Source of the DNA: Istiophorus platypterus
Lineage: Eukaryota; Chordata; Actinopteri; Istiophoriformes; Istiophoridae
NCBI GenBank assembly: GCA_016859345.1
Contig: CM029112.1
Span: forward strand, 13,900,089 to 13,964,088
DNA: 64,000 nt
Direction: 5' to 3'
Shown here: positions 10,401-20,250 of the stretch, piece after piece
Layout of the letters: each line of letters begins with the position of its first letter
Numbering within the stretch: the stretch's first letter is position 1
The notes under the pieces: model-generated
What the model was told of the DNA's origin: nothing
The model's database searches: none
Seen by the model: the letters and a program-made list of their open reading frames with translations, nothing else
Position numbers and translations under genes: made by a program

Positions 10401-13107
10401 GTAATGCCCCCTAAACACTATGCAAGGGGTAGGTGTGCAAATACTCTGGCATATGCCCAAGAATTTGAGAGATGCCAACAAAAAAAAGGGGGTAAGAAAA
10501 GGTTCAGCGGTAGTGAAATCGAGGTACCATTAAATAACTTAAAGTAAACATGATTTTCCAGAGAGTCAATGCTGGCATTACAGGAAAATTAAAAAAACCC
10601 CTAGGGCAAAACATTTGTGATGGTGTAAACGTTGTGTCACCAGAGGAAAGCACGGGAACTGATATTGAAAGAAAAAGGGTTTTATGTAAGAATGGAAGTA
10701 AAATAAAGTATTCCCCAATTCATGTGCTCCATGATGACATCTGGAGGACAGGAGGAGGTGAAGGTCTTATAAGCAGACTTAAGAATTTAAGAAATAATAG
10801 AGAGCTGTCCAGTGACCCGCTGCCTGGAACATTGTATTTCTTTAGATTATTAATTTAATAATCCAATCATTATAATAATTCTATAACATGTAATAATCTG
10901 AATTTGATTATGTGATATTCATGCATTTTTCTCAAGTTCCTCAAGTTAAAACTTACGTTTCCTTATGTTCGGCAAACAATTTGTGAACTGTGAAAACAAG
11001 TTGTTTTTTTTCTTTTCTTGTTAAGATTAGTCTCAACTATTCATTCAATTTCCTCTTACCTAAGAGAAGACAAAAAAGAGAGACAAAATAAGAAAACACC
11101 AGTGAATCCCAGAAGTCAATGGCTGCTAACAAATAATAATGATAATAAGGATTATAATACTGCCGCATTGTGAATACAAACAAAAATAAGAGTGTATCAT
11201 TATTGTTGAGTTATTATAGGTATACTCCAGTATTCAATGCTGCTCTCAAATTAGAGGTCAAGGTGTGTTGTTTTCCTTAAGAACATGCAGTTGTGTTCAA
11301 AGTGGCAAAGATAGTATGTTCCCATATACATTCATTTGTGTATATACTGTATGTTTGACTACATGCACACAAACATGCATTATTGTGAGTATAACCATGA
11401 AAGTAGAAGTACATGTATGTTAAATGAAATCACTGTTCCAACAACCCAACAAATATGCATAAAAATGTATATTTGCGTGCCTGACTGCTGTCCCTATCTT
11501 CCCCGCCTAAATGTTTTTGGACTGCTAATGTTCTCTCACGCCCCCCCCCCCCCACTAACCTTCCTTTTACAACCTCTTTCTCCAAACGCATAACATACAC
11601 ACGACTTTTTAAACTGCTAATAAAAAAAAGGAACAAAAAGGTCTACATTTCCTCAAAAAATTTTGTGATGCAAACCATTCAGCCTTATGTATTGAATTTA
11701 TAACTTGAAAAACATTGCAAATGAGGACTTCTTCTCTGTAATGAATTGGTTTCTCCAATTTGACTTTTTATTAAAAAAAAAAAAAAATAGATAAAAAATT
11801 AGGACTCTGCATGTTGCATACATATCACACAGCTCATTCATAATATCAAACCAGGCACAATTTATGTATGATTAGTCATCATATTTACCCTGTACCACAT
11901 TTGTTGCTCCGGAAATCAACCCTTTACCCTTCTTTTCTCCTGTCGTCTTTTGTTTTCTTTCCTCTGCGTGACATGTTGCTTCTGTATGTATGGCGCTGTT
12001 TGGAATGTCATCATTTTTATCCACATCTGCTCGGTTTCGTTTTGATGCCTTTCATTTCTACCTTTCTCTCCTCTACTCCGCTTACGTTATGAATGGTGCT
12101 TTTATTCTTATTGTTGCTGTGATTCTTGTTGTCGTTTCTTGCTTTCTCTCTGCCTCTCTGCCTTGCATTCTTTCTTTCCCTCTCTATTTGTTTCATACTC
12201 TATCTTTCCCATCCTCTACTTTATTCTACATGTTCTGTCGAATTCGTGGTTCGTTCTTTTTATTTGCTTTATTTCACTTTTTGTGTAGGGCAGTAGTTCA
12301 GTCAGCGGAAGTCCAGTCCCCTCAACTTCGGGGACCAGTACACCACGTCGAGGCCGTCGACAGTTGCCTCAGACTCCCGCAACACCCCGGCCCCATGTTA
12401 CCTACTCCCCTGTGGTCCGTAAGGCCATGCCCACGCCATCTGGGGGGCCACAGGGCAGACCCCCAGCCCCAGCCCCTCGCCGCTTTTCTCCTGAGCCTCC
12501 CCAAGGCCAGGGCCCTCCCCCTGCTGGCCTCCCATTGGCTCATCATGGCACTGCCCGCCAGGGTCATCATCCCCCGCCTCGTTGGGGAGACACAGGTGGA
12601 GGAGGAAACTCCATGGAAGGGGATGGCTGCTTTTACAACCAGGACTACCAGGACTATGAGCCCCAGCATGAACCACCTGCCTATGAGCAGAGCCCCATAC
12701 AGGGTGGCAACCCCCACCCACATGCCCTGGCTAACCACCCACTGCCGCCTCCCCCACAACCACAGCCACATAACCCCCATCCCCTCCCTCCACCCCAGCC
12801 ACACCCTGTAAACAACCCCCATCCTCATCCCCCACCCCATCCACAGCCCAGTCGCACCTCACCTAGGACTGCCCGCCATGCGCCCCCTCCCACCACTGCC
12901 CTGACTGGGCCTGTGCAGGGCCAGGTACAGCCTGTTGCCCAGCGTCGCCTACCCAATGGCTACCGCTCCTCATCACCTTCCACACATCTCCATGGACCCC
13001 CACATACCGGGCCCCACAAGGTCCCCCCTCCAGCTGGGCATCCCAGGGGGCCCCGCAAGGGCCTGCATGAACCCTACAGCGAGACGGAGGACGATGACTG
13101 GTGCTAG
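1253..13107 (+). CDS. cacna1a: cacna1a, voltage-gated P/Q-type calcium channel alpha1A subunit, distal C-terminal exons (partial gene)
   Basis: Seven coding exons (1253-1368, 1475-1607, 3741-3854, 6785/6788-6823, 8999-9215, 9509-9792, 12289-13107) join in frame with GT-AG introns. They encode the cytoplasmic tail distal to the IQ region of CaV2.1, the presynaptic calcium channel that triggers transmitter release. Family landmarks seen in order: RTPLLFQR..EPPSP, SWVTARAQEM, VEMREMGQDGYSD, RRRGKQRGSNLS, SPMKRSAS, DRSHRASERSL, nine consecutive His, RRWSRSPSEGRE, TPRRGRRQLPQTP, RKGLHEPYSET and terminal DDWC. DDWC separates alpha1A from the N-type channel, which ends DHWC. The transmembrane domains lie upstream of the window. 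The last exon has no polyglutamine tract and is proline/histidine-rich instead. Teleosts often carry two alpha1A co-orthologues; which one this is cannot be told. Confidence 0.95.
1441..1464 (+). repeat. (TG)12 microsatellite abutting a splice acceptor
   Basis: A pure TG run ending 10 nt before the cacna1a exon at 1475. It takes the place normally held by a pyrimidine tract. Confidence 0.97.
1475..1607 (+). CDS. cacna1a: cacna1a coding exon 2 of window (SWVTARAQEM segment)
   Basis: The acceptor CGCGCCATAG lies 10 nt after a (TG)12 run and has no ordinary pyrimidine tract. The donor is CTCTCAG|GTAGAAA. Phase 2 in, phase 0 out. It encodes HSWVTARAQEMSQKVGSWSP, which matches the mammalian SWVTQRAQEM..TGTWSP block. 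Confidence 0.9.
1608..3740 (+). other. cacna1a intron
   Basis: Lies between the exons ending 1607 and starting 3741. It holds a short (CA)n near 1618-1631. No other coding or RNA feature is recognised. Confidence 0.8.
3741..3854 (+). CDS. cacna1a: cacna1a coding exon 3 of window (VEMREMGQDGYSD segment)
   Basis: The acceptor is CTGTTTGCAG and the donor CAACCAA|GTGAGC. The exon is exactly 38 codons, phase 0 on both sides. It encodes TVEMREMGQDGYSDTEH and ends GRAASMPRLPGDNQ, closely matching alpha1A. Because it is symmetric it could be skipped without a frameshift. Confidence 0.93.
3963..5274. mobile_element. Non-autonomous DNA transposon (MITE) with TTAA ends, 1.3 kb
   Basis: The first 23 bases (3963-3985) and the reverse complement of the last 23 (5252-5274) match at 20 of 23 positions. 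Both begin TTAAAGG and end AGTGATTCT. TTAA at both ends suggests a piggyBac-like TTAA target duplication. No transposase frame is seen inside. It sits in the cacna1a intron just after the VEMREMGQ exon. The superfamily is inferred from TTAA only. Confidence 0.65.
5757..5908 (+). repeat. Compound (CA)n / (ACAAAC)n / (TA)n simple repeat
   Basis: ACAC-rich sequence with interspersed AAAC, followed by a (TA)n run at about 5888-5906, in a cacna1a intron. Confidence 0.9.
6118..6150 (+). repeat. (TG)n microsatellite
   Basis: A near-perfect TG run in a cacna1a intron, ending in GCGCGTGC. Confidence 0.95.
6739..6764 (+). repeat. (TG)n microsatellite upstream of the cacna1a micro-exon
   Basis: A TG run followed by TCTTCTCTGTGCTCATACAG and then the RRRG micro-exon. 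Confidence 0.95.
6785..6823 (+). CDS. cacna1a: cacna1a micro-exon (RRRGKQRGSNLS) with CAGCAG tandem acceptor
   Basis: A 36- or 39-nt exon after the acceptor ATACAGCAG. Starting at 6785 adds a Gln; starting at 6788 matches the mammalian NQ-RRRGRPRGNNLS junction. The donor is CTCAGT|GTATGT. Phase 0 on both sides. A (TG)n run ends about 20 nt upstream of the acceptor. It is too short for ORF detection and was found from the conserved RRRG motif. Confidence 0.85.
7371..7398 (+). repeat. (TG)n microsatellite
   Basis: A TG run in a cacna1a intron. Confidence 0.95.
7990..8715. mobile_element. hAT-like non-autonomous element with perfect 13-bp inverted ends
   Basis: CAGGGGTCGGCAA at 7990-8002 is the exact inverse of TTGCCGACCCCTG at 8703-8715. 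The interior next to the right end reads AGAGCCAAATTTGGCCC, a pattern familiar from hAT elements of the CAGGGGTCGGCAA type. No transposase frame is present. A matching 8-bp target duplication is not evident, so the copy is old or its flanks have diverged. Confidence 0.75.
8999..9215 (+). CDS. cacna1a: cacna1a coding exon 5 of window (SPMKRSAS / DRSHRASERSL)
   Basis: The acceptor TTTCTCTCTTAG follows a long pyrimidine tract; the donor is GACACAG|GTGAGA. Phase 0 in, phase 1 out, 217 nt. It encodes TINDSSPMKRSASSLG, a more variable middle, and RRKDRSHRASERSLCRYTEA, all diagnostic of the alpha1A tail. Confidence 0.93.
9509..9792 (+). CDS. cacna1a: cacna1a coding exon 6 of window (poly-His exon)
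   Basis: The acceptor is CTTTCAG|GCCTGGG and the donor AGACAG|GTGGGC. Phase 1 in, phase 0 out. It encodes GLGTDLSTTTQSGDL, a nine-histidine run coded by mixed CAC/CAT, an Arg/Glu-rich stretch and RRWSRSPSEGRE. The poly-His block and RRWSRSPSEGRE are hallmarks of mammalian alpha1A. Confidence 0.94.
9793..12288 (+). other. cacna1a intron before the last exon
   Basis: A 2.5-kb intron, AT-rich, with a C run at 11541-11554 and a pyrimidine-rich 3' third leading to the tandem acceptor. No alpha1A-like exon was found inside it. Confidence 0.8.
12284..12296 (+). promoter_or_regulatory. Tandem 3' splice acceptor (TAG-GGCAG-TAG) of cacna1a last exon
   Basis: AG at 12287-12288 and AG at 12292-12293 are separated by the pentamer GGCAG. 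The upstream AG keeps the long tail open. The downstream AG joins CAG of the previous exon directly to TAG and stops translation. The same GGCAG choice is known in human CACNA1A. Seen directly in sequence; its use in this fish is inferred. Confidence 0.75.
12289..13107 (+). CDS. cacna1a: cacna1a terminal coding exon (human exon 47 equivalent)
   Basis: The acceptor TTTTTGTGTAG is followed by GGCAGTAGTTCAG. The reading frame GSSSVSGSPVPSTSGTSTP runs to TAG at 13105-13107, ending YSETEDDDWC. Using a second AG five bases later gives an immediate TAG (12294-12296). After TPRRGRRQLPQTP the exon is proline-, histidine- and glutamine-rich but has no CAG-coded polyglutamine run. The DDWC end is the PDZ-type ligand of the P/Q-type channel. 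Confidence 0.94.
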   Translation, partial: GSSSVSGSPVPSTSGTSTPRRGRRQLPQTPATPRPHVTYSPVVRKAMPTPSGGPQGRPPAPAPRRFSPEPPQGQGPPPAGLPLAHHGTARQGHHPPPRWGDTGGGGNSMEGDGCFYNQDYQDYEPQHEPPAYEQSPIQGGNPHPHALANHPLPPPPQPQPHNPHPLPPPQPHPVNNPHPHPPPHPQPSRTSPRTARHAPPPTTALTGPVQGQVQPVAQRRLPNGYRSSSPSTHLHGPPHTGPHKVPPPAGHPRGPRKGLHEPYSETEDDDWC

Positions 13108-16100
13108 CCTCTGGGGATGGGGGAGGGGCATAAATAGGAAAAATAACTGATAGATGGACCGAAAGATGAAGATGGGAAGCTCTCAGCCAGAGCACTGACT
13201 GCCAAGGGAAACGACAACTTTTTTCTTTCTTGTCTGTTCAATTATTCCTCTCCTCCACTGCTTGGTATGTCCCAGGAATGGTGGACTAGATGAAGAGATG
13301 GGTGTCAGGATGAAGGGATGGAACAAGAATGCAGAGGCAGGATCTGGAGAAACAAGTGGTGTAAGAGGAGGTCCCAAACCACCTCCATGTTCTGCTTGCG
13401 CTGTTGTTGCATTCATCTCTTGATGCCAAATGAGACCAACCTCAAACTGCAGTTTTAAGGATGCAAGCAGGAGGGGTCATGGACACTAGTCTTTGTGTGT
13501 CTTAAATTATGCCTCTGGCAACGAGCTACAGCCACTTACAAGATGTCAAGAGTTGCGACTCGACAAAAGACACTTTACAGTCAGAAACAAAAGAACGACC
13601 ACTATTTTCTTTTTTCTTTCTTTCTTTTTTTTTTGCTTCTCAAAAAGCTAACTTCAGTTAAGTTAGCTGCAGAAAGAATCAAATCCAACCCTCCCAGCCA
13701 CCAGTTGAATATTGATGAGTTCTATCATCTGTGTTTTTAAATGAGAACAAAACTGACAATGAGCCCTCCACCTGTATGAGGTGAGACGGCTAAGTGGGTG
13801 GGAGAGTTGGGGAGAGTTGCATGGGGGCTGACAAGTCCCTCAGTTGAAATCTAGAGGAAAGGTGGGGTGTTTTGGGGATGATTACCCCTGTCCCTGGAGA
13901 ACACCCTCCATCCAGAAACATTTAAACCAACCTCAACCTATGACCTATGAGAGAACAAAAATAAAATTGTGGAGATGGGTTTCAGAAACAAGAAACAAAC
14001 CAATAACTGCTTTCTGCAGCATTTCTTCTATTCCTGCAGCTGCTTCTTCTTCCTCCTCCTCTTTCTCCTCAACTTCTTCAAAACATTGAAGCTTGACTCT
14101 TCTGTTGCACCTCACACAGCTTCGTTTTTTAGACTTGCGGAGTTGTACATCCTGTGGAATCCTGCATGAATGATACAAAAAATAATAATAATAGCAACAA
14201 TGAGAATCTACTGTATGTGGAGGGAAATCTTCCTCAGTCCTTTCTGTTGTGGTCTGCAGGGTTTCTCTCTTTTTTTGAGTAAAAATGCCTTTCTGTTTCT
14301 CTCTCTCTCTCCTTGTTATAACATTCCACTCTCTGTACCTTCATTTACACTAAAAGCAAGTGACAGAAGCATATAGGGAGATTGGATTGTTACTGTATGT
14401 GTATCTAGACAAAACAAGATGATTATTTTTTGCTTGCTTGTCTGTATGTTCTTCGCCAAATGCTTGCCACTGATACAGCCAAAATTGCACATATTTTTGT
14501 GGAGGTAACTTTTTGTAACTAAGGTAAAAATCCTAAAATGATATTATGGGAAGCAGGGTAAAGTGGGAAAAAATGTAGTGTCCGTATTGGTGAACAAGTT
14601 TGACAATTTGGTAACATATTAAAGTCTTCCAGGGTTTTGGGTTAAAATGGAGACATCAGAGAGAAAGAGATCAATAGAAAGGTAAAGAAAGGAGAGAAAC
14701 TCTTCATCTTTGTTTTCTTTGTTATTGACCGTAATAATGGATAAACAGATAATATAATAACTTATAATGATCATGATGATCGTGATAATGAGGCAGATTT
14801 TCCATGTTTGGTCTTATATTCTTTTCTGTATCTTTGTTTGATTTTGATCTCAGTGAATCATTTTTCCAACCCCTCAGGTGGAGCTCCAACCCACACTTTA
14901 CATTATGGGAGAATGAGGTTGCAGGAGGGCAAACCTTTAAAAAATTTTTCAAACAAGGCAATTCCCTTCAGGTTTCTGCTTATTAAATAGAAGAGTCTAC
15001 TCTCCTGCAGATGCTAAGACAGAGTTCCACCACCACTTGTGACCTTCAGGTGGTGCTATAGGACAAATATTGTCCCTCTGGTTTTTGTACCTCACCCTTT
15101 ACTTCACCTCTTAATCTGAGCTGTAATACAGGATCAAGCACCAAGAATAAAGCTGAGCTCATTCTCTCACTCGTAGACCACCTTGTCTATGTTCACCATG
15201 TGTAAACACAGGCAGCTGAGTTGTACAGTTGCGCAGTTCAGATGGGTTGGAGAAAAGATGTCTGGGCCTTGTCACGGTCCTGGAAAAAAAACTATGTGTG
15301 TATCACTCCTATATATCTTTTTTTCAATCTGTGTGTTTCTCTGTGTGCCTCAAACTAACACTTGTCACTAACAGACACCACTGTCAGCCCCAACATTATT
15401 ATCATTATTATTATTATCATTATAATTATTATTTTTATTATTGTTAATTGCTTTATTAACTAAATTATTTATTTATTTGACTAACATTTTACCTGGAGGC
15501 CTATCACATGTTGACCAGAGAATGCACCTAAAAAAAAAAATAGAAAAGAAAAAAACTGCCTATTAGTGTCTTTCCAACCTCAGTGGAATGTCACAGACAA
15601 GTAATTTTTTCACATCACTACACTTAAAATCAGAAAGCACACTAGGTATGTAGCTCCTGGTTGTGGTGGGTGTCAGATGTACATGAGAGAGTGTGTTTCT
15701 GATAAGGTCTAGTAGTTTGTTTTTGTGCTTGCTTTGCTTTCTGTTCCTTGTCTCCGGAGATCCTTTTGAAATCTTAAAGATGTTTCAGTCAAATCATTGT
15801 AACAAGCCTCGACTCTGTGTGTTTGTGCGTGCATATATGTGTGTGACTCTGTGAGCGTGTGTGTGTGTGAGCGTGTGAGTGTGGCGAGCGTGTGTGTCAT
15901 GTCAGTAACCCCTGAATGGAACATGTAAAGCCCCAAACATTCACAATCCATCTTTGTGTCTATGCTGCAGTGAAATCCACTAACACGCTGATTAACCACA
16001 CAAAGTCTTCAAAAAGCAATGTAAAGCCGCTACTGAGAAAAAAAAAAAGTTTTTATGTACAAAAGATTAAAAAATGGAAAAAATATCTAGTTCCAGAAAT

Positions 16101-16700
16101 GCATGTGCTATGTGCATGCCACACCGTGGGTTAACAGTCATCTTCAGGACATAAAAGATAAAGCAGATTAATGAATTCAGAGGAATAAAAAAGATATATA
16201 AATAGATAGATGTTTTTAAAAAGCAACATTTCCTTTTTTCCTTCTATTTTTGAGAACAAAAAAGGTTAAAAAATACAAAAAAAAAAAGTCTAAAGAATAA
16301 AAACACAAAAGAGACTTTGGTCAGAGTCTCGTTTGTTTTCTTCTGTTACATGGGTTTGATGCACAACACAACCATGTTCAGGACACCACAAAAAAAAGAA
16401 CTGTTTTTAATGAAAAAAAAAATATATATATACAAAGAAAAGAAAGTGCAGTTCAGAAGATGGTGTATTCTCCCTTCTACTTTTTGTGGGGGTCAGGGGG
16501 TGCAGGAGCAAGCCAAATCTGATGATATACTCATTATAACTGGCTGTGGAATCTTTGATCTCTCACTCACTCCCTCCTTTTTCTCTCTCTCTGACTCTGT
16601 CTCTCTCACACTCTTATCTGTCGCACTCTCAACCTGTCTCACCGCTATTTCTACCAGTGCATTTTGTAATTCCAAACAGAACTCTTCCTAAAGAATAAAA
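13108..16700 (+). other. Probable cacna1a 3' untranslated region
   Basis: Non-coding sequence after the DDWC stop. AATAAA signals occur at 13960-13965, 15146-15151, 16296-16301 and 16694-16699, so the true end cannot be fixed. A-rich stretches lie at 16040-16450. No other gene is seen in this stretch. Confidence 0.45.
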
Positions 16701-17376
16701 TCCAGAGAGAATGCACACTGCTTTGCCTCATTTCTTGTCCACAGTATCGCTCTAGTATTTTTAGCCGTGAGGATGTGTGTTCCGGGTGTGAGTGGATCAC
16801 ATTTTGCCTTACAGGCATCCTGTGGCATTTTCAGAAGTTACTCTCAGTTTACATTTAGTCTCACTCATAAAAACACAATATATGGGATAATCACAGCTTT
16901 TTCCTTGAATCACATCTGTGGTTGCAAACGGGGTGGATGAGAGTGGTGAGACTGAACTAAAGAGTAACTTTGAAGGCTCATAAAACCTAAATAATGAGCT
17001 GTAAGGAGCTAAAACGCTCTGTAAACAGTCTTTATTATTGCCCATAGTCATCTAGAAAGTTACCAAACCTAATAGGCTTGTGGTGGAACGGTGAACCAAA
17101 ACACCTCAGTAGCATGAATTACTCACCTATCCACAATCTTTTCTCCCTTTTCTTCTGCATTACTTTTAGCAGTTCTGTAAAATCCCAAACATTAACTAGA
17201 AATTGACACTTTTTGCTTAGGTCTGCAAGGAAATTAACTCGTCAGCATATTCAGTCACAATTAGCCTGTTCATGTGAGAGAGAGCCAGACGAATGGAGGC
17301 AGGAGAGGGTACAGAAATGGGTTCAAGCAACTGGTCCAGCCAGACACACTTAATTAAATGTGAACGCGGATGAGCG

Positions 17377-17405
17377 TGCGCGTGTGTGTGTCTGTGTGTG
17401 TGTGT

Positions 17406-17479
<74 letters not shown>
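17377..17479 (+). repeat. Long (TG)n microsatellite
   Basis: About 100 bp of TG with a few TC interruptions near the left end. Confidence 0.97.
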
Positions 17480-17484
<5 letters not shown>

Positions 17485-18412
17485 GTGTACGACGTGTGTA
17501 TTTTCACAGGCATCTCCAGACGGTTCCGGCCACTCCTCCCAGCCCTGTGTACACAGACATGGTGCTCTGGTTTCAGCCGGAAGAATGAGCAGCACAGTTG
17601 GGGCCTCATGGGGATTCGCATGGGCACTTCCCCCTACATGCCTTCTCCTATTTTCCTGGGTTAACCAACCTTCCCCCAACACAAACGCACAGCCGCCGGT
17701 GAATCCATGTTGCACCCCCAACATGGGGGGGGGGCATTGCATTCAAAAACTTACAGCCTTCTTTCATGTAAAAATAAATGTAAGCTATGTTTTTGTCTTT
17801 TAAACAACTTTGTTTGTAAATATTGGATAGTTTCAGCTTCATTTTAATCACAATTAAGTTAATTTAAATTGAATGACTTTTGTAAAAAAACACTCTACAG
17901 TAACTGGTGGTACAGTGCCGAATGACTGATTGAATATTATACTACTGTTGTGTTAAAATTCCACTTTACTCAAACTAAAAGGAGGAATACATCCTGGACT
18001 TTCCTCAGGATGAATGAAATATCAACATTTTCTCTGTTTACCTCTGTTTACTCTCTGTTTACCCTTTAACCCCCTTGTCTTCCAATCACAGCTTGTTCTA
18101 AAGACTAGCTAACAATTACCCATACTTTGTCATTTATCTGCTCTAATCAAGAAGGAATAGATTTTTTTTTTATTATCCCTTTACCTAAACTTCTGCATTG
18201 GAACCAATGACTATTGCCGCCACAGAATTCAGGCCACAGTCCTTGGAGAGCCAGGGGACCCGATTGTCCCCAGTGTTTTTGGCCAGCCAGGGGGCTTTAT
18301 GGCCTCTCCCCTCATTCTTTGGACTGCAATCTCCTGGATTGTCCCTGCTTTTGTTCTGCAAATCAGTGTGGGGGAAGGAACCAAACTTCTTCACACACAG
18401 TCCAGCTTCCTG

Positions 18413-18462
<50 letters not shown>
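18413..18462 (+). repeat. (CA)n microsatellite
   Basis: About 50 bp of almost pure CA between cacna1a and ier2. Confidence 0.97.
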
Positions 18463-18463
<1 letters not shown>

Positions 18464-18884
18464 ACTTTCACACTGATTTTCTTGCAACAAAAGCAAATCC
18501 CCCTCTAACACAACAGGAGCCTTTTCTTTTGGGGGGGGGGTGATTACACATCCAGCCCTCATTACTATCACAGGCCTCTGTCTGAGGTAGATATGACAGT
18601 TTGTCACAAATAGCACATCACACAAGATTCACTTGGAAGTACAAAAATGTTTAATAAATACTGAGGTAGTTGTAGTCATTGAATGTTTTACACTTGAATC
18701 CATCAACACATCTCCTATCTTCAGTCAGCATGTAGGCCTCAGCTCACTCGGAAAATGTTACATTGGTCGAGTAGAGCTGAAAGTGCCTGAACAGACTGGT
18801 GTAAATGTTCATTACGGACCAAATCCCGAAGAACCAGTTCCTGTAGGTCCGCCTCCACCAGCTGAACCAAATTCCTGTTGTGGC

Positions 18885-18894
18885 CCATATTTGG
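18885..18894. promoter_or_regulatory. Consensus CArG box (SRF site), ier2 3' side
   Basis: CCATATTTGG fits CC(A/T)6GG exactly. It lies about 230 bp beyond the ier2 stop. SRF control of immediate-early genes is well known, but occupancy here is inferred. Confidence 0.4.
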
Positions 18895-19121
18895 GCCAAA
18901 AGTCAGTGGGAGGACTCCGCACCAACTCGGCCTGCCTTTCCTCGACTCCTGTAACATGACCGGCCTTGCTCGGGGTCAGGTCTGGGACCTTTGGGACGCA
19001 CTATCCCAGGCGTTCATCCAGCTGACCCCGGGACTGGCCGCCGTAGGCGGGCCCAGGCTCCTGGGGGCCTTGCCAGGGGGGGAAAAAAAAAAGAGTTTCT
19101 TGCCATTTAATTCGCAGGGTT

Positions 19122-19664
19122 TCAACACGCTGCAATGGCTCTCTGCAGGGGCATGGGGGTTGGGGGTGCTCCCTGCTCACTGTTGCAGTTCACGTAGCCC
19201 ATCAAGGCCGTATTTGCAAGAAGCTGCTGAGGGAAGTTTCCATGCTCGAGTTTTGCTTTCTTGCAAGGAAGGAAGTCCGGCTCGGCGGCTGCCTTTCCCC
19301 GTCTTTTCCTCGAGTGCTGTCCCGGGCCACTTGGGCACCGGTTCTCCTTGTTTTCCGCGGAGGGACCCACGGCCTCCTCCCGGGTTAAGGTCCGAGGCTG
19401 TCCGGCGGCGGCGGCGGCGGCGGCGGGCGAGCCGGCGTCCTGGAGCTCCGTGGTCATCCGAGCCGGCCCGTGTTGCAGTTCGCATCCCGGTGCATCACTT
19501 TCCGCCGTCGCCTGGGCCGCGTGGTACATGTCCCGGGCGGATTTCATCACCAGGGTCAGCAGGAGGCTCCGGTGGAGACGCAGACCCCCTCGCTGGCCGC
19601 GGGAGCTGTACAGCTTTCCCAAGGCCACCACCATGATCCTCTTGGCCTCGGCGCTGACCTCCAT
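19122..19664 (-). CDS. ier2: ier2, immediate early response 2 (single exon, 180 aa)
   Basis: An intronless minus-strand frame. The N-terminus begins MEVSAEAKRIM and continues with RGGLRLHRSLLLTLVMKSAR, the conserved IER2/IER5 block; further on there is a basic, nuclear-localisation-like segment (RKRRGK..CKKAKLE). The ATG at 19662-19664 was chosen because the family starts MEV(Q/S)-EA-RIM; the frame is open 12 codons further upstream but that part is not family-like. IER2 is a serum/growth-factor-induced nuclear protein that modulates transcription. A short Ala run (SPAAAAAAAG) is coded by GCC/GCG repeats. The gene lies between cacna1a and nacc1 as in mammals. Teleosts can have two ier2 copies; which one this is cannot be decided. 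Confidence 0.92.
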   Translation of the reverse strand: MEVSAEAKRIMVVALGKLYSSRGQRGGLRLHRSLLLTLVMKSARDMYHAAQATAESDAPGCELQHGPARMTTELQDAGSPAAAAAAAGQPRTLTREEAVGPSAENKENRCPSGPGQHSRKRRGKAAAEPDFLPCKKAKLEHGNFPQQLLANTALMGYVNCNSEQGAPPTPMPLQRAIAAC

Positions 19665-19884
19665 GTCACGGGCTTGTTTTTCGAAGCAGGAAGAAAACAA
19701 ACTAGAGGACGGATCTTCGCGACCGCGGCGTCTCCCCGTCGGACCTCAGGCGCAGACACAATACGGACCCGGCCGCCCGGAGGACTACTTATCAGCTCGC
19801 CGACGTCACTCCGCCGGCGTCATGCGATCGGGCCCCGCCCACCGTCCTCGCACCCTGCTCGGCTCTTTCAAAACGGCCCCGCGA

Positions 19885-19914
19885 CAGCTGGACCGACAGC
19901 TGGATCGACAGCTG
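19885..19914. promoter_or_regulatory. Triple CAGCTG E-box array, 12-bp period, ier2 upstream region
   Basis: CAGCTG occurs at 19885-19890, 19897-19902 and 19909-19914, embedded in a repeated GACAGCTGGAYC unit about 220-250 bp upstream of the ier2 ATG. Spacing is exactly 12 bp. The binding factor is not known from sequence; bHLH factors bind this E-box type. Confidence 0.5.
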
Positions 19915-20250
19915 TGGCGACGTGAACCGAGATGTGAGTTTTGGGCCGAATACACAAGCTAGAGTCACGAGCAGGTTTAAAGGTGACGGATATAAAGATG
20001 ATGACCCACGCGCGCCTATGGAAACACATTGGCACCGGGGGAAATGGCCTCGTTCGCCATCACGTCCCGGCTCTGACACTGGAAACGGACAAAGGTCGCA
20101 TAAACAGGTCACCGCATGCAGACAGCCTGGGGGTTTTGACTTTGGACCCCAGAGTCCCCGTCCCCCCCCCCCCTCGCCACCTTACAGTCGTGTCCCGGAG
20201 CTAGATCAAGCAGGCGCCTGTCCGAGTCTGGTTTATGTGACAAACGTGTT

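Larger units (their letters stand above)
16701..19121. other. Intergenic / ier2 3' flank
   Basis: No gene is recognised. It contains a very long (TG)n at 17377-17479, a (CA)n at 18413-18462, a G run near 18531-18540, and a CArg-type CCATATTTGG at 18885-18894. The ier2 3'UTR should occupy the right part. ATTAAA (18650-18655) and AATAAA (18169-18174) on the minus strand are candidate poly(A) signals. Confidence 0.5.
19000..20250. promoter_or_regulatory. CpG-rich block over ier2 and its promoter
   Basis: CG dinucleotides are dense compared with the AT-rich flanks. Upstream of the ier2 start (higher coordinates) it holds a CRE-like CGACGTCA (19801-19808, one mismatch from TGACGTCA) and three CAGCTG E-boxes. 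No TATA box is obvious on the minus strand. Confidence 0.65.

Noticed and set aside
17350..17742. Long frames through (TG)n and (CA)n
   Set aside because: Dinucleotide repeats leave frames open; the products are Cys-Val or His-Thr repeats.
18633..18959. Plus-strand frame starting MEVQK, like the IER2 N-terminus
   Set aside because: Only the first five residues resemble IER2; the rest does not, and it lies in the 3' flank of the real gene.
19261..19962. A 233-codon plus-strand frame opposite ier2
   Set aside because: Shadow of the ier2 coding strand in GC-rich DNA. The minus-strand frame carries the family motifs.
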